Assembly (NCBI GenBank): GCA_964638155.1
Contig: CAZWYI010000007.1
Location: forward strand, 1-64,000
Reading direction: 5' to 3'
From: CAYZTD01 sp964638155
GTDB taxonomy: Archaea > Thermoplasmatota > E2 > DHVEG-1
Length of the DNA: 64,000 bases
Part shown: positions 49,637 to 59,024 of the stretch, piece by piece
How the letters are laid out: every line of letters begins with the position of its first letter
Numbering within the stretch: the first letter of the stretch is position 1
Made by a program: the position numbers and the translations under genes
The notes under the pieces: model-generated
The model's input: only the letters and a program-made list of their open reading frames with translations
What the model was told of the DNA's origin: nothing
Databases searched by the model: none

Positions 49637-51601
49637 TTAGTTATATCCACCTATTTTTAGACTGGGATCTCCAAATAGTTCCCATTGCTGTACCATCTTT
49701 ACATCCATTTTAGCATCGTCACCTAGGAATTTATGTAGATATTCTGTCATAGTCTGACCATGGTTTAATCCTAAATTATCTTCGTTTTCTGTACCATATA
49801 ATTCTAAAAACCTTAATTCAAGCCAGCCATCAAGTATTTCAAGATAGTCTATCACACCGTTTAAGTCTTGATCTCCATCTCCATGGGTTCCAAGGCCAGT
49901 ATTAGCAATTGTAGCAATTGTGCCACCATTTGGTTTACTTGTAAGCCACCATGCCCAACAGTTAGGTGTCCAACCATCAAACAAAAATCTATATATAAAA
50001 TATTTAAGACCCATTTTTTGAATTCCTTCTCTAATATTTATACCAACTGTTTTATCAAATTCACCATTATGACAACCGCCAACTACTGCAATAGGCAGCT
50101 TTTCTTTATTTCTAAGTGGTATCATATCTTTTACATGATAACCAGTTGTCCAATTGCTTGATTCATCCACTGGATCTGGAAAATGAGTACTCCAAGAAAC
50201 CCTGCTTCCATGGCCACAAATATATGCAAAACCTGCTCCTTTATTGAATTCTCTGTTTATGGTTCTACCACTAATATCTTCATTTGAAGAATATACTTTT
50301 AAGGGATTCACACCTGGTAACACATCTATTGCTTTATTACAGGCTATTTCTCCTTCTTTTACAACTTCTCCTTCGGGCCATTGACCATGGTTTACATAGG
50401 AGTCCCCTCCAACTAAAAGTAGGTTTTTAAACCAGTCTTTTTCGTTCAAACCAGTTCGTTCATATCTTAAAATTTTTCGAACCATTGTATTTACTTCAAA
50501 TTTATTTCTACAGGCAAGCCTTCCAAGATATACATCAGGATAAAGATCCATCTCTTCTCTAAAAGAAGAATTCCATACAGAAAATCTGTTATCATTATTT
50601 GAATCCCAACTTGAAAAATCTGCATTGGAATCATAAATATCTGCATAATAAAGATCACTTACAAAACGCTGTTCTGGATATTCTTGTTCTTCAGTTGGAA
50701 CAACATAACTATATCTTATTGGTAAATCCCACCTATTTTTCTGCCCATCTCTTCCTCCAACAAGTAACACATGGGTAACATTCCATCTTTCAATTGCACC
50801 TTTTATAAAATATTTTATTTTTTCAGGGTTATCTCTACCAGCTAGTAGATTTTCATTGTAGATGTCTTCAGTTGAAAACATCTTTGTTTTTACACCCTGT
50901 TTATTTTTAAAATTCACCAAAGGTTTTAACAAATTAGTATATTTATTTGGTGCAATGATAAGAAAATCTTGTTTTTCTTCTTCCTTAATTATTGGTTCTT
51001 CTGGTTGTAAATATTTTATATTAACCTTTATGTGAGATATAAATGATACCTCATTTTCATTTGGATGATATCTTACAGGATATACTTGCAATACTAGGAA
51101 ACTTACTCTTTTATTGTATGAAAGACCGCCCCCTGTGTGATATAAAACCCAATCAGTTGGATAATTACCAAGATTTTCATATAAAGTTTCATAATTTACT
51201 TTTTGAATTTTTACTGATTTGATACTATCAAACTGTGCTTTTCCATATGATAATTTATGTTCAAGTTCAATTGTTTCAGCAGTAGAGTTTTCATAACTAA
51301 TATCTTCTATTTTTGATCCGAAAGGTAATTCAAATACAGAGAGATTAACTGGTAGAACTGGATAATTTGTTTCATAGTCAAACATTTTTATTCTATTATG
51401 ATTGGTTTCTTTAACTCTTACAACTGAATAGTTGTACTGCTCTACTATTTCAGGATAGGAAAAAGAAAAATCTAGTTCAATAGTTTTTTCAGAAAAAGAA
51501 ATTTCTTCTGTAGAATCTATGTTTAGATTTTGGCCTAAAACAGTTATACTTGAAAATATTAAAATTCCAATAGCAATGATGCTAGTTAATTTTTTATTCA
51601 T
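49637..51601 (-). CDS. Secreted C25 (gingipain-like) cysteine protease
   Basis: A 654-residue exported protease: signal peptide (residues 3-23), a propeptide/N-terminal beta domain to about residue 205, then the Peptidase_C25 domain. Catalytic His is H464 in CGHGS and the nucleophile Cys is C510 in VVGGCHNG. Gingipain relatives cleave proteins outside the cell. The family is found in Thermoplasmatota-like archaea, one reason for the lineage guess. It ends with a short beta strand and has no obvious C-terminal anchor. Confidence 0.9.
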   Translation of the reverse strand: MNKKLTSIIAIGILIFSSITVLGQNLNIDSTEEISFSEKTIELDFSFSYPEIVEQYNYSVVRVKETNHNRIKMFDYETNYPVLPVNLSVFELPFGSKIEDISYENSTAETIELEHKLSYGKAQFDSIKSVKIQKVNYETLYENLGNYPTDWVLYHTGGGLSYNKRVSFLVLQVYPVRYHPNENEVSFISHIKVNIKYLQPEEPIIKEEEKQDFLIIAPNKYTNLLKPLVNFKNKQGVKTKMFSTEDIYNENLLAGRDNPEKIKYFIKGAIERWNVTHVLLVGGRDGQKNRWDLPIRYSYVVPTEEQEYPEQRFVSDLYYADIYDSNADFSSWDSNNDNRFSVWNSSFREEMDLYPDVYLGRLACRNKFEVNTMVRKILRYERTGLNEKDWFKNLLLVGGDSYVNHGQWPEGEVVKEGEIACNKAIDVLPGVNPLKVYSSNEDISGRTINREFNKGAGFAYICGHGSRVSWSTHFPDPVDESSNWTTGYHVKDMIPLRNKEKLPIAVVGGCHNGEFDKTVGINIREGIQKMGLKYFIYRFLFDGWTPNCWAWWLTSKPNGGTIATIANTGLGTHGDGDQDLNGVIDYLEILDGWLELRFLELYGTENEDNLGLNHGQTMTEYLHKFLGDDAKMDVKMVQQWELFGDPSLKIGGYN

Positions 51602-51782
51602 TTTTTACCCCCAAAATATTTATTTATACTTTTTTAATAGAGGGATTATATAAAAAACTTTCTCGTTGAAATTTATAAATAAGCATACATAAAAAATAAG
51701 TATTTTAAATAAGAATTCCAGATAAACATTAAAAATTGTTAAATACTAGAAGTACTTAATAATAGATGAGAAAATTACAGAA

Positions 51783-52760
51783 ATGTTTAGATATATAAAT
51801 AAAAAAATTCTGGTTTTATTCTTATTTTTGTTATTATTATCTAATGTATTTATTGTTAGTTCTGTAAAAATCACAGACTCAAAAGAAGATAGTACCACTA
51901 CAGGAGATAGACCGGTTATAAGAGTAGCTATAATCAGGCAGCATTGGGATCCATTAGATGTTTTGTTTACCGCCAAACTTTCGAATTCTATGCATTATAC
52001 TTGTTTAAAAAAGGCTCAGTTCAAATATAATGTAAGATTTAGGATTTATGAATTCTGGGATAACTATATTTTTGGTGATGTACAATCAGGTTTGTTACAA
52101 CTAAAGGATATTGATTTAGTAATAGCCCCTGGAGGAGTCGGAGGCTGGCAAACTCCTCTTCTATACAGATGGCAAATTAAAAATTTTGTTAAATCAGGTG
52201 GAGGTTTCTATGGAATATGCGGTGATTCAACCTTTGGATCATTAGGTCCTAAAAATTTAAAATGGCAGTATAATCCCCTCATAAGTAGACTACTTGGCTT
52301 TGATATATCACCTATGTTACGCCTTGCAAATGTATACACAGATGCATCAGTTTTTGAAGATCTAATTAGACACCCTTTATTTTTTAATAAATTTAGCATA
52401 ATGCTCTTTTTAATGAAACTATCTAAGTCAAGAGCAGAAATACATTTTGAAAACTCCAAAATTCCCATCCAAGAGCCATACATAGGAAAAGATATGGTCA
52501 CAATGCTTGGAAATGCTGCGTTAATAGATGGCCCTTTACGAAATAGGCTTTTTATGTCAAAAGTTCATACTATTGCTACCTTTAAAACTGCAGATGAACC
52601 ATATGATGAGAAAATAAAAAATAAAAAAGCGATAATTGCTACAACTTATGGTGAAGGAAGAGTAGTTCTTTCTAGTATTCATTCTCAACTTACTATTGAA
52701 AATAGTGATCTGCATGATGTTTATGCAAGAAATGTTTTATGGTTAGCAAAAGAATTATAG
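51783..52760 (+). CDS. Secreted amidotransferase-fold (BPL_N-like) protein
   Basis: A 325-residue product with an N-terminal membrane or signal segment (about residues 8-26). The next part resembles class I glutamine amidotransferase-like BPL_N domains: DIDLVIAPGGVGGW, then GGGFYGICGDS with a cysteine at the nucleophile elbow. A further GEGRVVLSSIHSQ fits the C-terminal part. It is unusual that such a fold is exported. The substrate is unknown; hydrolysis of a surface amide is possible. Confidence 0.65.
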   Translation: MFRYINKKILVLFLFLLLLSNVFIVSSVKITDSKEDSTTTGDRPVIRVAIIRQHWDPLDVLFTAKLSNSMHYTCLKKAQFKYNVRFRIYEFWDNYIFGDVQSGLLQLKDIDLVIAPGGVGGWQTPLLYRWQIKNFVKSGGGFYGICGDSTFGSLGPKNLKWQYNPLISRLLGFDISPMLRLANVYTDASVFEDLIRHPLFFNKFSIMLFLMKLSKSRAEIHFENSKIPIQEPYIGKDMVTMLGNAALIDGPLRNRLFMSKVHTIATFKTADEPYDEKIKNKKAIIATTYGEGRVVLSSIHSQLTIENSDLHDVYARNVLWLAKEL

Positions 52761-52779
52761 ACTTTTTTAATAGAAAATA

Positions 52780-53088
52780 TTATTTCTTTAGTTTATTGTA
52801 TCCTAGGAATATTAATACGGCTATCAAATAAGCAATAATAATATCTAATATGAAATTCAAAAGGTTTCCAAAAAATTGTGGAACATGCACACCAGAATCA
52901 TCGTATTTATATTCAAATTTCAAATGTTGAAATGGAAGTCCTAGAAGATTTTGATTTATATTAGCTTCAGTGTGGCCTTCTTCATCTGTTGAGATACTTG
53001 CTTTATAGCCACTACCAGGGAATAATAGCATTATTAGGATAATAAATACTTTAAAACCATCCATTCGTAGAATTTTTTTCCAGTTCAT
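52780..53088 (-). CDS. Small membrane protein
   Basis: A 102-residue protein with an N-terminal signal or membrane segment (about residues 12-28) and a C-terminal membrane helix (about 73-96, ILDIIIAYLIAVLIFLGY), leaving an external middle part. I recognise no family. It converges on the upstream amidotransferase-fold gene with a 19-base gap. Confidence 0.55.
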   Translation of the reverse strand: MNWKKILRMDGFKVFIILIMLLFPGSGYKASISTDEEGHTEANINQNLLGLPFQHLKFEYKYDDSGVHVPQFFGNLLNFILDIIIAYLIAVLIFLGYNKLKK

Positions 53089-53271
53089 ATTCTTACCAAT
53101 TACAAATAAATGTTAGATAAATATAAGTAATTTGTGAAATTATTTGTCTCAAATTATAGGAATTTTGAAATTTTTTAACGAGAATCGTAACATAAACATA
53201 ATATCCTTAAGAAAATTATGAATCTTTATGTTAGGAAATAAACCTAATAATGAGTCGCAAAATTATAAATA

Positions 53272-53295
53272 TTATAATAATCATAATTATTATAA
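53272..53295 (+). promoter_or_regulatory. Inverted repeat before the toxin-antitoxin genes
   Basis: The 10-bp arms ttataataat (53272-53281) and attattataa (53286-53295) surround a 4-base spacer, ending 22 bases before the antitoxin ATG. Antitoxins of this type often bind such sites to repress their own operon; in AT-rich DNA, chance is possible. Confidence 0.35.
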
Positions 53296-53317
53296 AGAAT
53301 ATAATAATTGTGATTTT

Positions 53318-53503
53318 ATGTCAAATACCACAATATCTATAGATAAAAAAACAAAAAAAGCTTTATTGAAACTTGGAACAAAAGGAGAAACATACGATAC
53401 AATAATAAAAAGATTGATAAAAAGACATGCATGGAAAAAACTAGATGATAATTGGAATGAAATATTAGAAAATGACGAATTTATTCCTTTAGAAGAGCTC
53501 TGA
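53318..53503 (+). CDS. Antitoxin-like protein of a RelE/ParE pair
   Basis: A 61-residue protein: a short ribbon-like strand (TTISIDKKTKKALL) and helices (TYDTIIKRLIKRHAWKK), the general look of VapB/RelB-type antitoxins. The ATG at 53318 is chosen; an in-frame ATG 30 codons upstream begins in a low-complexity Asn/Tyr stretch unlikely to be protein. It overlaps nothing and lies 4 bases before the toxin gene, as expected for such an operon. Confidence 0.7.
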   Translation: MSNTTISIDKKTKKALLKLGTKGETYDTIIKRLIKRHAWKKLDDNWNEILENDEFIPLEEL

Positions 53504-53507
53504 ACAA

Positions 53508-53783
53508 ATGTCTTTTAATATATTTGTATCAAAAACCTTTCAAAAAAAGTTTCACAAACTACCAAAAAATATTCAAAATAGAATAAGAAAAGATTTAAAC
53601 AAACTCAAAAAAGACCCTTATAAATCAAGAGCTAGTTGTGATATTAAACAACTTAAAAATACAAATCCAAAAAAACATCGACTGAGATCAGGAGAATATA
53701 GAGTCATCTATATCATCCAGAAAAAAGAAGTAAAAATTATTGATTTAATAAAAAGAGAAGTAGGTTACAGTAGATTAGAATAA
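53508..53783 (+). CDS. RelE/ParE-type toxin
   Basis: A 91-residue basic protein of the RelE/ParE fold: FNIFVSKTFQKKFHKLPKNI, IRKDLNKLKKDP, and HRLRSGEYRVIYIIQKKEVKI, which carries the conserved R-x-G-x-Y-R-x-x-Y core of the family. RelE members cleave mRNA on the ribosome; ParE members poison gyrase. The sequence does not decide between them. It is co-transcribed with the antitoxin upstream. Confidence 0.88.
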   Translation: MSFNIFVSKTFQKKFHKLPKNIQNRIRKDLNKLKKDPYKSRASCDIKQLKNTNPKKHRLRSGEYRVIYIIQKKEVKIIDLIKREVGYSRLE

Positions 53784-53860
53784 TTAATAACAAATTCTAT
53801 AAATTTTGTTTTAGTTTATAACATAAGTATTTTATCATAAAAAACATCTAAAAACTTTTT

Positions 53861-56800
53861 ATGTTTCTCAATAGTAAATTTCAAAAACCATTACTTTATA
53901 CTAGACCGTCCCTACAGGGGCGGGTAACAAAGCGGCTATGTGGGGGACTGCAGATCCTCATACGGGGGTTCAAATCCCTCCCCGCCCTCTTATTTTTACT
54001 TCTTTTCTTTATTGTAATTCTTACATCTATTACTTCTGAAGCTGATTTGATAATAAACGAAGTAATGTGTAATCCTGCAGAAAACGAGTATTATCATGAA
54101 TGGCTTGAACTCTATAACCCAACAAATGAATCAATAAATATATCTGGTTACACGATTACAGATAATAGATATAAAGATTTTATTGAACCAAATTTTGATT
54201 TTGGAAATAAATCATATGTTATACCATCAAAAAATTATGCAATCTTAACAGATCATGGCACAGAGATATTTGATTATTATAATATATCAAATCAAACAAT
54301 CTGTCTCTATGTCGATGATAAAAGCATAGGAAATGGTCTTGGAAATGCTGGAGATTTTTTAATTCTAAAAAATAGTACAAATAGCACTATAGATTATGTA
54401 GAGTGGATAAACAATTATTCAAATGTTCCAGGTAATCCAATAGAAAAGATTTCTGAAAACTATACTATTTCAAAAATAGAACCTAAAAAAACAAACAATT
54501 CAGAGATTGACTATTATGAAGGAATACCCACACCAGGAAAAGAAAATATTTTGTTAAGACGAGGAAAATCAAAAATATTGAATAACAAAACAGATTTTTT
54601 GATTTCTAAAGATGATGAAATTGAGTTGAATTTAAAGATTCAAAACCTTGGAGCTTTTAGAGACAATATAACAGTTAAAATAAAAGAAAACGAGCAATTT
54701 TTCAATATAAATATTTTAAAAGACAATATAATTTTAAATCCAAAAGAAAAAGGATTAATAACATTAAAAATTAGCCCTAATAGTATTTGTTATGAAGGAC
54801 ATATAAAAATCATAGCAGAATCTGAAAAAAAGCTTAATGCTTCAGATGAAAAAAAGTTCTATTTTGAAATAAATAATCCAGATTTATGGATTAAAAAAAT
54901 TAAAGTTTATAATGAAGAAAAAATTGAGGTAAACTCAATAAATCAAGGTGAAATAATAAGAATAAAAGCTTTTTTGAAAAATTTGGGAGTAAAAAACGCA
55001 ACAAACATAGTTGTAAATTTTTATAAAGATGAAATAAAATCTGAAAAATTAATTGGCTCAAAATTCTATGATTCTATTTCTAAATATCAAAAATACCCCT
55101 CCATTTTATTTGATACAATATCTTTGAAACCTGGAATAAATACTATCTTTGTTTATGTGGACAAAGAAGACAATATCGATGAAATAGACGAAAATAATAA
55201 TTTTTTATCATTTGAAATAAAAATTGTTAAAACAAGTCCAGATATTTATGAAGAAAATGTTTGTATTTCTGAGTTTTATTATTATTCTCATCCAACTCTT
55301 TATAATGAATATTTTAAGATTTATAACCCTAGCAATAAATCTTTAAATATTTCTGGTTGGTATGTAACAAATCAGCCTGAAAAAAACAAGTTTAGTCAAA
55401 ATAAGCTTATTTTTCCTAAAAACACTACTATAAAACCGAAAAGTTATATATGTGTCACTGAAAAGGCAGATAGCTATTATTTTGAGACATTATGTTATGC
55501 TGATTTTGAATATAACTATGATACAGATAAAAACATTCCACAGATGGATACCACGGGAAAAATGTATTTTAGTAATTCAGGTGGAAAAATCTGTATAAAA
55601 AATAGTTATAATCATACAATTGATCTAGTTGTATATGAAAATAAAACCTCTAACCTAAAAGAATGGAAAGGGCAGGCAATAAAAAATTTAGGAGAAGGTT
55701 TTATCTATAAAAGAAAATTTAACAAAACAGGTATAGTTGATACAGATAAAAAAAGTGATTGGAAAGATAATAGATACTATAAAATTGGACAAACTGATTT
55801 AACAGAAAAAAAGTTTAATTTTAGTGGAAAAATACAAACTTTTGTCTCACCGGACAGTAGTTTCAAAACAATTATAGAATATTTAAAATCATCAAAAGAA
55901 TCTATTTATTTAAACATCTATGAGATAACAAGTCCATATCTTTGTGACGAACTAATAAAACTTCTTATAAGAAATGTATCAGTAAATCTATTAATAGAAG
56001 GTAGTCCAGTCGGAGGAGTATCTAATCAAGAAAAGTTTTTACTAAATAAATTGAAGACATACGGTGCAAAAATAAATATTTTAGTTTCACAAAAAGAAAA
56101 CAAAATCTATAAAAGATATAGATTCAACCATGCAAAATATCTAATAATTGATAACAAAACAGTAATCATAAAAAGCTGCAACTGGGCAAATACCGGTATT
56201 CCAAAAGATAGCTCTTATGGAAACAGAGAATGGGGAATTATTATAGAAAATAAAACTATTGCAAAATATTACTATGAAATATTTTTTTATGATTCAAATA
56301 TAAATTTTCCAGATGTATTATCTTTTGAAGAAATTAATTGGTTTATTCCATATGATTACTATATAGAAGATTACTACTGTAGAGGTATTTATGAACAAAA
56401 TTTTGAGTCACAAGTTTTTTTTGAAAACTGTTCTATAAAACCAGTATTTAGTCCAGATATAAGTTTAAGTACTATAGCTACTTTATTAAAATCTGCACAA
56501 AAATCAATCTATATAGAGCAATTATATATCTATAAAAATTGGGATGAAAAAAATAATCCATTGTTAGAGTTATTAGTTAAAAAAGCAAAAAATGGCGTTG
56601 ATGTAAGAATTATAATGAACTATAATCCTTTTTACAAAAATACAAATGAAAAACTAAATCAAACAAAGAATTTTTTAGAAGAAAATAACATAAAAGTTAA
56701 GTTAATTTATACAAACTGGAGTGTTTTTATTAATATTCATAACAAGGGAGTTATTGTTGATAATAAATCAGTTTTAATTTCTAGTATAAATTGGAATGAA

Positions 56801-57031
56801 AATAGTTTTATGAATAATAGAGAAGCAGGAGTAATAGTTTATAATGAAAATATTAGTAAATATTATTCTACTGTGTTTTTTTATGATTGGAAATTAAATA
56901 TGCCAAAAATGTCCAAACCTATAGACGAAGTAATCGAAAAAACAAATGAAAACACTATTTATATAGTTGTTATATTCTCAATGACTTTTGCATTAATTGC
57001 ACAAGATTGGAGAAAAAGAAAATGGATGTAA
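53861..57031 (+). CDS. Lamin-tail/CARDB/phospholipase D-type exported protein
   Basis: A large protein with two lamin-tail domains (each like LIINEVMCNP, EWLELYNPTN), a CARDB-like domain near the middle, and two phospholipase D HKD motifs: HAKYLIID and HNKGVIVD, each with a following NW. A membrane helix lies near the C-terminus. The signal-like FLLLFFIVILTS follows directly on the tRNA. No ATG, GTG or TTG lies in frame between the end of tRNA-Cys and this segment, so the start must be the ATG at 53861 (through the tRNA) or a non-standard codon. It overlaps the rhomboid gene by 10 bases. Confidence 0.75.
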   Translation: MFLNSKFQKPLLYTRPSLQGRVTKRLCGGLQILIRGFKSLPALLFLLLFFIVILTSITSEADLIINEVMCNPAENEYYHEWLELYNPTNESINISGYTITDNRYKDFIEPNFDFGNKSYVIPSKNYAILTDHGTEIFDYYNISNQTICLYVDDKSIGNGLGNAGDFLILKNSTNSTIDYVEWINNYSNVPGNPIEKISENYTISKIEPKKTNNSEIDYYEGIPTPGKENILLRRGKSKILNNKTDFLISKDDEIELNLKIQNLGAFRDNITVKIKENEQFFNINILKDNIILNPKEKGLITLKISPNSICYEGHIKIIAESEKKLNASDEKKFYFEINNPDLWIKKIKVYNEEKIEVNSINQGEIIRIKAFLKNLGVKNATNIVVNFYKDEIKSEKLIGSKFYDSISKYQKYPSILFDTISLKPGINTIFVYVDKEDNIDEIDENNNFLSFEIKIVKTSPDIYEENVCISEFYYYSHPTLYNEYFKIYNPSNKSLNISGWYVTNQPEKNKFSQNKLIFPKNTTIKPKSYICVTEKADSYYFETLCYADFEYNYDTDKNIPQMDTTGKMYFSNSGGKICIKNSYNHTIDLVVYENKTSNLKEWKGQAIKNLGEGFIYKRKFNKTGIVDTDKKSDWKDNRYYKIGQTDLTEKKFNFSGKIQTFVSPDSSFKTIIEYLKSSKESIYLNIYEITSPYLCDELIKLLIRNVSVNLLIEGSPVGGVSNQEKFLLNKLKTYGAKINILVSQKENKIYKRYRFNHAKYLIIDNKTVIIKSCNWANTGIPKDSSYGNREWGIIIENKTIAKYYYEIFFYDSNINFPDVLSFEEINWFIPYDYYIEDYYCRGIYEQNFESQVFFENCSIKPVFSPDISLSTIATLLKSAQKSIYIEQLYIYKNWDEKNNPLLELLVKKAKNGVDVRIIMNYNPFYKNTNEKLNQTKNFLEENNIKVKLIYTNWSVFINIHNKGVIVDNKSVLISSINWNENSFMNNREAGVIVYNENISKYYSTVFFYDWKLNMPKMSKPIDEVIEKTNENTIYIVVIFSMTFALIAQDWRKRKWM
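53895..53900 (+). promoter_or_regulatory. TATA box of tRNA-Cys
   Basis: tttata lies 18-23 bases before the first base of tRNA-Cys, a suitable distance for archaeal tRNA transcription. It lies within the coding frame that runs through the tRNA. Confidence 0.45.
53918..53988 (+). tRNA. tRNA-Cys (anticodon GCA)
   Basis: A 71-base cloverleaf. The acceptor GGGCGGG pairs with CCCGCCC, the anticodon stem-loop is GGGGA-CTGCAGA-TCCTC with anticodon GCA (cysteine), and the T arm is GGGGG-TTCAAAT-CCCTC. The D arm is short, as in archaeal tRNA-Cys. No intron and no encoded CCA. It lies inside the frame of the lamin-tail/PLD gene, whose codons continue without a stop through the whole tRNA. Confidence 0.93.
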
Positions 57032-57999
57032 ATATATTACCGCAGCATTGGTCAGCAATACTATGCATATTAATTATGGTCGGAGCGCTAGTCTTTGCTT
57101 ACTATAAAAAAATTATGATGGTTTATGCTTTGATTATTTCAAATGTTATTATTTTTGTTATAACAATGATCTTTCAATATCAGATAATATATGGGTTTTC
57201 TGCTAATCTGCCATACGCAGGTCTTAGTTTTAGATCGATTTATTTATCAACAGAATATTCTCCACAAATCTATACCCTTTTTACTTCTATGTTTATACAT
57301 GGAGGATTTGCTCATATATTTGGAAATATGCTTGTATTATTCTTTATAGGTAATGCTCTCGAAGATAGGATTGGTAGTAAAAAATTTATTATCATATATC
57401 TTTTATCTGGATTAGTTGGTGCATTAGCTCATTCTTTAACAGAACTTGACTCTGTTATTCCACTATTGGGAGCATCAGGTGCCATCTTTGGAATTATGGG
57501 GGCTCTTGCTTTTGCTTATCCCCGGGACGAGATAGTGATGCCTATACCACTTGGAATAATAATGGTTTTAAGAAGAATTAAAGTAATTTATGCTGTTTTA
57601 CTCTTTGCAGCATTAGAGACATTTATTGTTTTTATAGGGGTAAACGATCAAACCGCGCACTTTGCTCACTTAGGAGGTTTAATTGGTGGTTTTATATTAG
57701 CAGCTATTTTTTTAAGAGGGAGAAAAACCCATACTAAAAAAGGTGAAACCATTTATTATGATTCATTCCAATCACAAAGACCAAGAAATGTTAATTACTC
57801 ACAGCTTAGAAAACTAGCAGACACGGAAGAATTAAAAGATATGCTAAAAAAAATTGAAACAGAAACAGTTCCACAGGTTCAAGACATATGGCTTGAGCAT
57901 TTTCTTGAAAAAGCACATTGTCCAAAATGTAAATCAAATCTTAATCATTTTAATGGTAAGATTTGGTGTGAAAAATGTGGTTTTAAATCAACTTACTAA
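57022..57999 (+). CDS. Rhomboid intramembrane serine protease with zinc ribbon
   Basis: About 325 residues. Six or so membrane helices with the rhomboid catalytic dyad: the Ser in GASGAIFG (about residue 153 from this ATG) and the His in HFAHLGGLIGG, plus the HGGFAHIFGN motif. The soluble C-terminal tail ends in a zinc ribbon (CPKCKSN, CEKCGF). Rhomboids cut membrane proteins in the bilayer. The ATG at 57022 is preferred over a TTG at 57007. The start overlaps the PLD gene's stop, so the two are coupled. Confidence 0.9.
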   Translation: MDVNILPQHWSAILCILIMVGALVFAYYKKIMMVYALIISNVIIFVITMIFQYQIIYGFSANLPYAGLSFRSIYLSTEYSPQIYTLFTSMFIHGGFAHIFGNMLVLFFIGNALEDRIGSKKFIIIYLLSGLVGALAHSLTELDSVIPLLGASGAIFGIMGALAFAYPRDEIVMPIPLGIIMVLRRIKVIYAVLLFAALETFIVFIGVNDQTAHFAHLGGLIGGFILAAIFLRGRKTHTKKGETIYYDSFQSQRPRNVNYSQLRKLADTEELKDMLKKIETETVPQVQDIWLEHFLEKAHCPKCKSNLNHFNGKIWCEKCGFKSTY

Positions 58000-58003
58000 T
58001 TTT

Positions 58004-58981
58004 CTATAAAGAAAAAGAAAAAACTAGTCCTTTTAATTCTCCATATAACAATAGGCTTGTAACAAGATATCCCCCTATTGCACCACCACATAAAAGAGGA
58101 AGGCCTGCTTGTGGTTTTCCGCGCATTACAAATATCATAAGAATTGAAAAACCAATAAGTGTTCCAATTATAACTCCAATTGATAACGGTAGACTATTTG
58201 GGATATTATTATAGATTGATGCAACAAGAATCCCCGGCATTACAATATCACCAAGTCCCATAAAAAAAGCATCTCTTTCTTCTTTATCTTCAAGTTTTTT
58301 CTTTAAACTCTTTGTTTCTTTTATAAGTGAATAATTTTTAATCTTTGGAACAACTAACAATACTGGTAGTTTTAAATCCATCACAGTATCAGCAAGATCT
58401 ATCATATGTTTTGTTTTATAGACCGATATTGCATCATAGACTGCTAATCCTATTAAAAGTATTATCACAAGAAGTATACTTAGAGACATACCAAATATTG
58501 CAATTGCTCCTGCACCAATTAGTATACCTGTAATATCTATAACATACCACTCAGGGTATTTATAAAGAATAAAAACAAGCATGATAGCAAGTATTATTGC
58601 AAGAATAACAGGTATTGTAATAATAATATTTGATTCTTCAGAAACAGGTATTAAAAAACCATATGATATAGGTTTTATTAACGATAAAAGAGGATATATT
58701 ACATAGGCTGCTGTATAGCCTATCGCACCAAGTATAAAAAATTGAATTACTTTTTTCTTCCAAAACTTAGCTATTATAAGAATTATAATGGTAAAGACAA
58801 ATAGTATCGTAAAAATATAAAGTATGTTTAATGGATTGTTTATATCTTCAAAGGCGGGTTCTACACCTGCTTGGATGAAAGGCTTTGTAACAAGTAAAGC
58901 TAGGCCATGGATAAGAATAAAAAAGCAACCCATAATGGCAACAGGTAATAGTTCATTTTTATCTTTTTTATTGTTTGACAT
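58004..58981 (-). CDS. Presenilin-like A22 intramembrane aspartyl protease
   Basis: A 325-residue, about nine-helix protein. The catalytic motifs of the presenilin/signal peptide peptidase family are visible: Y-D (LAVYDAIS) and G-L-G-D (FMGLGDIVMPG), and a PAL-like segment (GLPLL). Archaeal homologues of presenilin are typical. It converges with the rhomboid gene with a 4-base gap. Both are intramembrane proteases. The substrate is unknown; the PAL motif is degenerate. Confidence 0.85.
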   Translation of the reverse strand: MSNNKKDKNELLPVAIMGCFFILIHGLALLVTKPFIQAGVEPAFEDINNPLNILYIFTILFVFTIIILIIAKFWKKKVIQFFILGAIGYTAAYVIYPLLSLIKPISYGFLIPVSEESNIIITIPVILAIILAIMLVFILYKYPEWYVIDITGILIGAGAIAIFGMSLSILLVIILLIGLAVYDAISVYKTKHMIDLADTVMDLKLPVLLVVPKIKNYSLIKETKSLKKKLEDKEERDAFFMGLGDIVMPGILVASIYNNIPNSLPLSIGVIIGTLIGFSILMIFVMRGKPQAGLPLLCGGAIGGYLVTSLLLYGELKGLVFSFSL

Positions 58982-59024
58982 TAGACTTTAGAAATAATGT
59001 TTACATATTTAACTATTCTAATTT

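Noticed and set aside
53228..53317. An N-terminal extension of the antitoxin from the ATG at 53228
   Set aside because: The extra 30 residues are low-complexity Asn/Tyr from an AT-rich promoter-like region that also holds an inverted repeat; the ATG at 53318 is a better start.
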